Shown: piece by piece, positions 56,512 through 64,000 of the stretch | Layout: every line of letters starts with the position of its first letter | How positions within the stretch are numbered: position 1 is the stretch's first letter | NCBI RefSeq assembly: GCF_000341285.1 | Contig: NW_005178447.1 | Span: forward strand, 54,848 to 118,847 | Origin: Galdieria sulphuraria | Lineage: Eukaryota; Rhodophyta; Bangiophyceae; Galdieriales; Galdieriaceae | Length of the DNA stretch: 64,000 nucleotides | Direction of reading: 5' to 3' | Program-made: the position numbers and the translations under genes | The notes under the pieces: model-generated | What the model saw: the letters and a program-made list of their open reading frames with translations, nothing else | What the model was told of the DNA's origin: nothing | Databases searched by the model: none

Positions 56512-57261
56512 AACTATCCAAGCTGACCTACACGAGTCACTGCGTCGGTGTCTATTCAACACAAATGAAGAATAGCAATGATTGGCTAAAGATATGTGAG
56601 TCTCTCTCTCTCTCTCTCTTATATATATATATATATAATCTCATCAAGACCAACAGAATAAGTTTCATTGGATAAAATGAAAAAAGAATATATATATATA
56701 TATATAAGAGTGTATGTAATTGTATTCTCTGTTGCAAATATCCTATCTATGATAGCAACCTAAGAAGAGTTTCTTACCATCACGCCAAAAATATTTGCTA
56801 TTGTTCTTCTTGCACCGCATCTTATGAAAAAGTTTCCAACCCTACTTTTTCATCGTTTCTCGGTGCTATCAACTTTTTTCCAACGAATCAAAGCATCCTT
56901 TTGTGGTTGACATAACAAAAGACTTAACCGCCTTGTCGTTGTCTACTTGTGACGTGGGCATTTAGATAGTTGCCGGAGTATATAGATTAGGCAATACCCT
57001 TTTGAACCACGTAGAAGAGAGTTACTATAAGCACCGGTACCAAGGTAAAAGGCCAAAAAATGTTACAAAGCCAGCTACCCGTCAAAGGTGCTTATATTTA
57101 GTTTGTAGTGTTCATTATGCTTTTGAAACCAAGTTGCTTTATTTCTGATCTCAAGTATTTCTTTTCGTTTCACAATACGCAACCATCGTCGTCGTGTTTT
57201 ATTTCCATCCCATCTCATGAAAATAAACTTTCATGATCTTTGTGGTTTTTTATAAATAACA
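56512..57261. other. Intergenic region with microsatellites
   Basis: Holds a (TC)n-(TA)n compound microsatellite at about 56600-56637 and a second (TA)n at about 56690-56705. The rest is the probable promoter of the small plus-strand gene; no further gene is seen. Confidence 0.45.
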
Positions 57262-57840
57262 ATGACGAGTTTTACTTCCCAACCCACAACAACAACCATA
57301 GTCAATCATACTTCTACTTTGGAAATATTATTGGCACGTTTATCAAGACGCATATCTTTATTGGAAAACTTGGAGTAGGTATTTTCTTTATAGTTCTCAT
57401 TCCCTTATGTTTCCTTTCTTAGTACACTAGACCAAGATGTTTTTTTTCTGACTGTATATAAAGGCAAGTTGGATACCTCAAAAAGTATTGTATGTATCAA
57501 CCTTTCAATTGGATATTATAGAAACGGCAAAGACCACGATACCTTTGTTATCTGATTGTTTTCAAGTAAGTACGCACTATAGTTGTTACCATCAAAAGTG
57601 AGCGTGAAATCAGTTATTGGAACAAGAACATGTTTTGGATATTACAGAAGAAGATTGGGAACGTCAGTTAGATGATATTCTTCAGGTGAGTAAAACTTTA
57701 TTTTCCTTTGATGGAGTTAAGAAAGCAACTAGTCAAAGATAGAACAACAACAGGAATGGAACCAAAAATGGAAACAATGGGAAGAATTAGTGACGATGAC
57801 GAATCATAATATGCAAAGAAGTGATGATATGCCATTCTAA
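57262..57840 (+). CDS. Small helical protein, unrecognised
   Basis: Four exons: 57262-57374, 57469-57565, 57614-57685 and 57739-57840, 127 residues. A Thr-rich start is followed by helices: STLEILLARLSRRISLLENL, a middle helix with TIPLLSDCFQ, and an acidic-Gln-Trp end (EQQQEWNQKWKQWEELV). It has no membrane segment or enzymatic motif and could be a small subunit of a larger complex (for example Mediator- or dynactin-like in size and helicity), but no family match is safe. The acceptors at exons 2 and 4 (gcaag and tcaaag) are weak and were chosen for phase. Confidence 0.5.
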
Positions 57841-57970
57841 AAAAATAGTTCAACATCTATTGATCATATAAAGAATATCGAATGAGATATCTATTTATTC
57901 TTCCATTTTCAACCGATGAGAAAAGAAAACCAACACCCAAACAACTTATTTCTCATCGTTGAAAAAGTTT

Positions 57971-59729
57971 CTAAAGTGGAGACCAAGTTGCATATTCCAC
58001 ATTTCTCAACAACAACTTTGGTGGAGACTGATCAAGATATTGAACGAACAATCCTTGTTCTTCTTCTATTCCATATCGACTGGCATTTTCATGTTGACCA
58101 ACATAACAAAAAGCATCACTATGAGGTGACCAAAAGGTTTGTGACTAAAATATTCCATAAGAATACTATAGATTATCATCATAAGATTATCTATCCACCA
58201 CTTACCTTGATAAATTGGTCAAAGAATGGCAAAAAATTACAAACAAAAGTACAACTCAATATCAAATTGGAATATCGATAAATACTCCGTTTGGGAATAT
58301 CCAATACCAGAAAATAAGATTCCCACTTTCTTCTTCTTCTTCTTCTTCTTCTTCCTCCTCCTTCTTCTTCTTCTACTACTCCTCTTATTATTGTTATTAT
58401 TCTTTCAGTTGACATATCAGATAAGGTTTCTCTTATATCATGGCTCTCTCCAAGTGATTGAATAACTAAACACAACAACTTTTCATGATCAGGACTCCAT
58501 TGAAAAGCACGAACTCCTTGAAAATATTGTATAGAAACAAACTCCATCGATGGCTCATTCCATATAGAATACTCTTGAGTAAATACAATGGGCTCCCAAT
58601 TCCAACAATTATTATCCAATTGATAGACTTGTAAAGTAGTTGGATTCTGAACATTGGGTAAAGCTACTTGAGTAGTTGACTCTTCTAAAATGGAAATATA
58701 TTTCATATGGCTTGTCATATGAAAAGCTTTTCTACCAAAATAACTTCCCAACTCTAGCGTATATTCAATATTCATTAACGCTACATTCACTTTGGATAAT
58801 AATAAACGGTCAGCTTGTAATCCTTCTACACTGGGAATGTTATCATCTCGTTCTAAATAAAGAATAAAGTCACCATGTTCCGTATTACTTATCCATTGTG
58901 GTGCAGCAAAATAACCAGCACGATGAGTCAGAATGACTTGTGATTGTTTTGCCTCTTCTTTACTACATTGCTCATATTCTGCTGTTTCTCTTATATTCAT
59001 TTCTTGATGAGATAAATGCTTTGATGATATAAAAGACTTCAAATTCAATAAAGCAATAGTATCTCCATTAATATGTGCCACTAAATAATCTTCATGTGAA
59101 CAAGTATCAAAGAAAAATGTATTCAAAGTGCATAATTCAACAGGCAATGCAATCTCATCCAATACACTGGAAAGATATAAACACAAAGGTGCAGCTCCAT
59201 GTTCAGCAATAAAAGTAAAATAATTACCATCTGAAAACCAAAGATAATAAAAAGGAGGAGTTGAAATGGCCAACTCCTTTCGCTTCCCATTCGAATCCAC
59301 TACGACACAAATATGACTTGCAAAGGATTGAAAGTAAGTAAACAGAATGGACTTTCCAAAAGGATCCCAACAAGGTTGCTTAAAGTTGTTTTCTTGACTA
59401 CTCGCCTTTGCAACTATATGAATATCTGTACCATCAGGATTACAAGTAACTATAGTGGAATCCTTTAGAGTTGCTAGAATTCGGTTGACAGGAAGTCTCT
59501 GTTGAAAAACTCTATGTAAACAAGCTTTCCTATGGTCACCCTGAAATAGTTCCTCTACTCTTAATAAAGGTATACGCTGTGAAAGTCTTTCCCACAATCT
59601 ATTCTCAGTAGCCAAACGTCTCCAACGTCGACAAGTTTGAGAACATTGAAATAGTGAAAAACTATCCAACTGTTTAAATATATACACAACTAACTCGTCC
59701 GAAAGTAATTGAAAATTGTCTGAGAACAT
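57971..59729 (-). CDS. F-box protein with predicted beta-propeller
   Basis: Two exons: 58206-59729 and 57971-58144, 565 residues. The F-box is at residues 7-55 (LSDELVVYIFKQLDSFSLF, then CSQTCRRWRRLATENRLW), which should bind SKP1 in an SCF ubiquitin ligase. The rest has repeated blades with short beta strands such as KQPCWDPFGKSILFTYF and GYFAAPQWI, likely a WD/PD40-type propeller that recruits substrates. Near residue 455 an imperfect TTC/GAA repeat encodes a run of Glu then Gly then eight Arg (EEEEGGGRRRRRRRRK). The second exon ends with blade-like text closing in TWSPL. A 121-codon plus-strand frame over the 3' exon is a shadow. Confidence 0.82.
58327..58374. repeat. Coding (TTC)n-type microsatellite
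   Basis: About 48 bases of imperfect TTC/TCC triplets on the plus strand. On the minus strand it encodes the Glu-Gly-Arg run of the F-box protein. Length changes in threes would keep the frame. Confidence 0.85.
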
Positions 59730-60104
59730 ACAAATACTTTAACAAACTACACAACACTCCACTATGCCCAAAGTCATCGGATAAAACCAAGTCTAAGAGA
59801 AACAAAAAAGTCTTCAACACAATTGGACAAGTTGATTTCCGTCCCTTTGAGCATTCCATAAGGACATCCTTTGGACATTCGAGTAGTAAAAGAAGAGAGC
59901 AAAAAAGTGCCATTTTTATCCATTTGAGAATTTGATCTCTTTTATATATTATATTATATATATATATATAGAGATAGAGAGAGAGAGAGAGAGAGAAGAG
60001 TCTAGTTGGAATGAGTATTGTCTTATTCTTTGAGATGACACAAGAAAACACTACTTTCTGTTAAAGTGCCAAGTTCTTTCCAACACGACTCTTTAAGTCA
60101 ACAG
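59730..60104. other. Intergenic region with TA/GA microsatellite
   Basis: Contains an imperfect (TA)n followed by (GA)n at about 59943-59997. It lies between the F-box 5' end and the LSM5 3' end, both on the minus strand. Nothing else is recognised. Confidence 0.5.
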
Positions 60105-60480
60105 TTACAAAGTTTCGTTGGGACCTGCACCACCAGGAATCAACACGCATATATTATTTCCATTGAGAAGTATCTAAGGAAATCTATCTTCACAACTCTT
60201 TTAAGAAAAGAGGATTAACGAGTTTACCTGATCCAAGTGCGTTCTTATCAGCCCTTCAGAGGTCCACTCATACTCTGAAACATCTTCCAATACCTATAGA
60301 GTCTCAAAAATAAACACTCTTTGACTGCAGTCCAACTCTTCGTACCATATTCACAAACTGATCGAATCCTCTTAAAATACCGGTAAACTCCTTGTCCGTT
60401 TTCATAAGAACCCATATTTGGGAACCAATACACTTGTCTACCAACTCCAACGGAAGAACAGGAGGAATCGTTTCACTCAT
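60105..60480 (-). CDS. LSM5: U6 snRNA-associated Sm-like protein LSM5
   Basis: Three exons: 60346-60480, 60228-60293 and 60105-60173, 89 residues (human 91). Sm1: [20 protein letters not shown] and GFDQFVNM; Sm2: [18 protein letters not shown]5 is part of the Lsm2-8 ring on U6 snRNA and the Lsm1-7 ring in mRNA decay. The exon 1 end (ATG then GTACG donor) is confirmed by the continuing [14 protein letters not shown]. Confidence 0.96.
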
Positions 60481-60622
60481 CTTTCTTCAAACTTTCAACT
60501 CCCCCCACAACATTAGTCAACGGTGATTCAAGGAAATCCAGTCTGTTTATTGTAAAGCGTTTTGATCCACTTTCTACATGAAAAAAAAACAAATACGTAG
60601 AAAGTAAAACACAAATAAATGA

Positions 60623-61658
60623 TCAAGTATCTTTCTTATCCTTCAATTGTTTCTTCTTATAAGTATTCATGTAAAAACGAACAAACAGTGCGAGGTACGA
60701 AAATAAAACAACGATTCCTGCTATAGCACCCAATTCAGTTCCATAGCACCTAATGTTATTCTGGTTAGTTACTTAACCGATACAATATATTCATCAATCC
60801 ATTACTTGTCAAAGTCAAAACCATTCAAGATAAAAACTCCATAGGCATAAGAACAAACAAAAACATCGATGATAAACTGAAATATCTGCAAACTTGTCAA
60901 ATAACGCTTCCACCACAATTCTGTCGTTCAATGATATCAAATGGCAAAATATACAAACAAAAAAAAGTTTACAAACCTCGTTTCAAGGCAGTCATTGCAA
61001 AATAATAGTACATAATAACGTGAACACCGAGGTTCAAAAATATAGGTACCCACTGTACAGTACTATACTCCCTTTGTTCAATCCAACATAGAACAAGCGT
61101 TGCTGCATGGTGATATTCGTGTAAAAAGGTTACAGGCTTCTTTCGAGCAACCAATAAAAAGGTATCAAACAACTCCACATATTTGAAAAGATAATTCAAC
61201 CAATAAATAAACTGTAGGCGACCATCATGATGAATAGTGGAACCACAAACCAACTCATGTGGGGTATAAAGTTGGATCTTTTCAAAAATAACTGCACCGA
61301 GGGAAATAAAGAGAATCAAAGAGAAAAAACTTAAGGAAATATTGTAGAGAAATAGCAGTAGGGAAGAACGAAGAGGCTTTCGATTGAAAACGAACAACTT
61401 GAAAGCTCTAGTTAGCGTAAAATACAGAACGCAGGTCACCAAAGGAATCCAACTTGAAGAAAAGGGAGTAACTCCTTCTCGAAAGCGAAATTCCTCAAGT
61501 GAGTCAAAAGTCTTACTCATTTCTTCGATGAAAAAAAAGTTTTGAAAAAAGTAACGACGGCTTTTCGAAATTTCTATGGTGGCAGAAATCCAAAAGTAAC
61601 CAATAAAATCTGCTTTAGATGTCCCTTGTCTTCCTACCAATCCTGAACTGAAGGGCAT
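60623..61658 (-). CDS. ELO-family very-long-chain fatty acid elongase
   Basis: Three exons: 60977-61658, 60806-60920 and 60623-60749, 307 residues. Motifs: KYVELFDTFLLV, the histidine box LHEYHHA, and the later YYYFAMTAL and YLTSLQIFQF. About seven membrane spans are visible, and a lysine-rich tail (KKKQLKDKKD) suits ER retention. It catalyses the first condensation step of fatty acid elongation with malonyl-CoA. Substrate length and unsaturation cannot be told. A later ATG (about 61520, MSKTFDSLEEF) is an alternative start, since relatives have short N-termini. Intron 1 uses a GTTTGT donor, needed for phase. Confidence 0.92.
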
Positions 61659-62587
61659 CACTTCGTTATGATCCCGTATACTTCTCTGTAATGTGATTCT
61701 ATAGCCCTATCAAAAGTTATCCTAAAGAATTGGGATAAATGATATATTTCGAGAGATACCATTGATCAAGAATATAGTTTACACCGGTACAAAGCTTATT
61801 AATTTCACCATTGTGCAAGGCAAAAAAAGACGCTAAAAGGCTACTAGCTATACCAGCGGACTTAGCCCTGAAAATTTGGGATCCATAGCATTTAAATTCT
61901 TTTCAAAGACTGTAATTAGACATTAAAAAAAATAAAGAATGAAACTTTTCGCTGTTGACAAAGGAAGATATAGAATGTCAAAGCTAACTCCAAGACTGGA
62001 TTACATCAAATAAATAGTATCAATAACGGGTAAGGTGAAATACACGATGCAAAAAAATCAAGTTCGCTGAAACAACAACATTAGTGTTTATCTCAAGTAT
62101 AGAAACATAATCTGCATAGTTTCCAATTTCTTGTGCAGGTTGGGCCCATTAAAACGTGTTCGCATAATAAGGCTAATTCTTTCTTGTGCCGCAGTGGAAT
62201 CTCCAAAATAAAAACGATACTATTTCACCAACTTCAAAACTTCTCTTTTTCAAGCTGCGATTCTAATTTTGTGAGCAATTAATTATTAAAAAGTTACAAA
62301 ATTCGAAAAAAAAAAAGGATTGCGTGTTCTACAGTGCTAAATTAATGCCACTCTTTAATAAGCTAGTGAAGCAATTATTTCACGCTGCAAAATAATTTTA
62401 GATTAAGAAAAATAATTTTTCAAGACGAACTTTGACAAAATTTGGCCAGTTTTCAACTTCACGATTTCATCACACAGCCTCTATTTTTTAAAACAATATC
62501 TTAACCCAAAATCGAAAAAGGACTTTACTCACTTGTTCATTCTCATACAAGAAAAACAGATGCATTCTCTAGTCTCAAATGGATCAT
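61659..62587. other. AT-rich intergenic region
   Basis: About 930 bases with no supported exon, repeat or RNA gene. A-rich runs occur near 61925 and 62305. It lies upstream of the elongase and downstream of LTO1 (both minus strand). Confidence 0.45.
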
Positions 62588-63042
62588 TTAAAAGCTTAAT
62601 TCCGATTCGGAGAAAAGTTGACGTTCAATGAACTGTATAGGTTCAAGTAATTTTTGAATGCCTTGACACAGGTTATAAACATGTTTTCGCAAACTGGAGT
62701 CATCATATAGTTTTGAATCATTGCCCGAGGCCCGAAGTTTTTCAAGATAAACCTTTAGAGTGTCAAAACTGGTGAGTTGGTCAGTCAAATGCCGAAATCG
62801 AAATTCTCGTCATAAACTTACTCGAAAGATTGTGTTGGCAACGTCGGTTGCAACTGCAAAACCAAGTGGGCAGCGCTCTTATGTCGTTCGATGTATGCCA
62901 CAAAAGAAAAGCATTCTTCAAGCCCTGTCAACAATCCCTCAAACCAACTTGTTGGTAAGATATAACGTGCTCCTTCCGCCTTCCCTTTGGCAATATAGCT
63001 ATCTTCTAAAAAAACCAGACTCTCAAAAGGATCTTCCGACAT
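62588..63042 (-). CDS. LTO1: LTO1 (ORAOV1) homolog, ribosome and Fe-S adaptor
   Basis: Two exons: 62822-63042 and 62588-62768, 133 residues. The N-terminal part (FESLVFLEDSYIAKGKAEGA, then glycine-spaced helical repeats) is the Yae1/LTO1 domain, and it ends near ESELSF. LTO1 with YAE1 brings the CIA targeting complex to the Fe-S protein ABCE1, needed for ribosome recycling. The Gly repeats are fewer than in yeast. The tRNA gene is 58 bases upstream of its ATG, on the same strand. Confidence 0.7.
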
Positions 63043-63071
63043 TATTATCAAAAGTCATGGGACCCAGCCCC

Positions 63072-63079
63072 AAAAAAAA
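63072..63079 (-). terminator. Oligo-T tract, RNA polymerase III terminator of the tRNA gene
   Basis: Eight T on the minus strand, about 21 bases past the tRNA 3' end. This is a strong Pol III terminator. Confidence 0.7.
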
Positions 63080-63100
63080 TCGCCATATTCTTCCATGAAT

Positions 63101-63173
63101 GCTTCCCGTGAGGGTCGAACTCACAACCTTCAGCTCATAAGACTGATGCTCTAACCTATTGAGCTAGGGAAGC
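63101..63173 (-). tRNA. tRNA-Ile (anticodon UAU), no intron
   Basis: 73 bases that fold as a complete tRNA on the minus strand. Acceptor GCTTCCC pairs with GGGAAGC; the D stem is GCTC/GAGC. The anticodon stem is TCAGT/GCTGA with loop CTTATGA, so the anticodon is TAT, reading AUA. The T stem is GTGAG/CTCAC with loop TTCGACC. The 3' CCA is not encoded. Many eukaryotic tRNA-Ile(UAU) genes have an intron next to the anticodon; this one does not. The A and B boxes of the internal promoter are intact. Confidence 0.93.
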
Positions 63174-63344
63174 ATTATCAAAAGTTACTATTTTTCAAGA
63201 TATAACGATATGTCAAATAAGCTATATTACTACTATCTTAATGTTGAAAGAAAAGTTCAAACACTAAATATTACTCTTTTTTTTTTGGAAAAGTTGATTA
63301 TTATGGATTGTTTGAGACTTGTATTTCGTGCTATTTGAAATGGA

Positions 63345-63352
63345 TTTCCCGC
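63345..63352. promoter_or_regulatory. E2F-type site TTTCCCGC upstream of DNAJC9
   Basis: An exact E2F consensus (TTTSSCGC) 12 bases before the DNAJC9 ATG at 63365. DNAJC9 is a histone-handling co-chaperone in animals, so S-phase control is reasonable. A single short match. Confidence 0.4.
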
Positions 63353-63364
63353 TATTTTATTTTC

Positions 63365-64000
63365 ATGGTTGACTTTTACGAGGTAAGGAGAGGTTGTATA
63401 GAAGGTGTTTACAAGAAAGAGATAATCTTTCTTAAAGGTAGCTGGTGTTTCTCGTAATGCGAGCAAAGAAGAAATTAAAAAAGCGTACAGAAAACTTGTG
63501 ATAAAAGTGCATCCTGATAAGAACCGCGATGACCCTGTAAGTATGTTTCTGGTTGCTATTATTCGTTCATGTAGCGTTGGATTGTGTTGTTGAAAGATAG
63601 GATGCCACTTCCAAGTTTCAGTCATTGCAACATATTTTTGAAGTTCTTTTGGATGAAGAGAAAAGAAAGATATACGATGAAACAGGCCAAGACCCTGATA
63701 GTGACGAGTGCTTTAGTAACCTTTCACCGGAAGATATCTTACGTTTTTGTCGTCAACACTTTGGTCAAGTAACGGAAGAGAGTATCATTGAGATGGAAGT
63801 AAGTTGTTATGTTGTTTGTTGCAAAAAGAGAGACCCAAGTTGATGGAATGGATAGAGAAAATATCGAGGGTCGAAAGAAGAGGAAGAAGACTTGAAACAG
63901 TTTTATATTCGATTTCAAGGAAATTTGCAACGGTAGGGTGAAAGAGATAGAAATAGAGTATAGGAAATGTACTAATTGTGATATCTATATGTATAGTATT
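63365..64000 (+). CDS. DNAJC9: DNAJC9-like J-domain protein, cut by the window end
   Basis: Exons 63365-63382, 63438-63536, 63601-63798 and 63856-63932, with more beyond the window. The first exon has only six codons (MVDFYE); the J domain runs [20 protein letters not shown] to the HPD motif in VHPDKNRDD and YDETGQD. The next part ([20 protein letters not shown], then [20 protein letters not shown]) matches the region after the J domain in DNAJC9. In animals DNAJC9 binds H3-H4 and recruits Hsp70 to them. The 3' end and final exon are outside the window; a possible acceptor lies at 63994-63996. Confidence 0.85.

Noticed and set aside
57916-58281. 121-codon plus-strand frame with an ATG
   Set aside because: It lies opposite the second exon and first-exon end of the F-box gene, whose protein text and splice phase are better supported. 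The plus-strand peptide is His-rich and resembles nothing.

Overview
The window looks like nuclear DNA of a unicellular red alga of the Cyanidiophyceae, most likely Galdieria. The reasons are very dense genes, many short spliceosomal introns (mostly about 45-75 bases), AT-rich DNA with little repetition, a nuclear gene for the plastid Rieske protein, and several intronless genes of prokaryotic type (ArsH-like, amino acid permease, P-loop ATPase) among intron-rich eukaryotic genes. The genus is inferred; no marker gene for it is present.

Left arm (1-14398): gene-poor. It holds one long intronless gene for a P-loop NTPase with a possible nuclease-like region and a C-terminal SAM-like domain (8246-10777). 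Two diverged direct copies of a roughly 1.3-kb sequence lie on either side of it (about 3680-5030 and 12090-13365). No other convincing gene is visible. It resembles a subtelomeric or accessory arm, but no telomeric repeat is seen.

Right arm (14399-64000): about 33 genes, many with start codons only 25-70 bases apart or with overlapping ends. In order: amino acid permease, PetC, a La-motif protein, a small membrane protein, ArsH-like flavoprotein, RPL8, an N-terminal-only NDUFS1 (complex I), STI1/HOP, ISCU, quinolinate phosphoribosyltransferase, PGK, NUP85, a FANCE-like protein, a SUT/SLC45-type sugar carrier, TRAPPC2, ataxin-2, a codanin-1-like protein, a serine-rich protein, SYS1, a SIW14-type phosphatase, an unrecognised polytopic membrane protein, a ClpR-like plastid protein, an OSCA/TMEM63 channel, organellar LysRS, a UMP/CMP kinase, an ER protein disulfide isomerase, METTL3, PEX2, a small helical protein, an F-box propeller protein, LSM5, an ELO fatty-acid elongase, LTO1, tRNA-Ile(UAU) and the 5' part of DNAJC9.

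Together these are mostly housekeeping genes for Fe-S and respiratory functions (ISCU, NDUFS1, PetC, LTO1), RNA metabolism (LSM5, ataxin-2, METTL3, LARP), trafficking (TRAPPC2, SYS1), and chromatin or repair (codanin-like, DNAJC9, FANCE-like). I reconstructed exon structures by eye from reading frames, splice sites and family conservation. Four introns with a GC donor, all reading GCAAGT, are needed to keep conserved reading frames.
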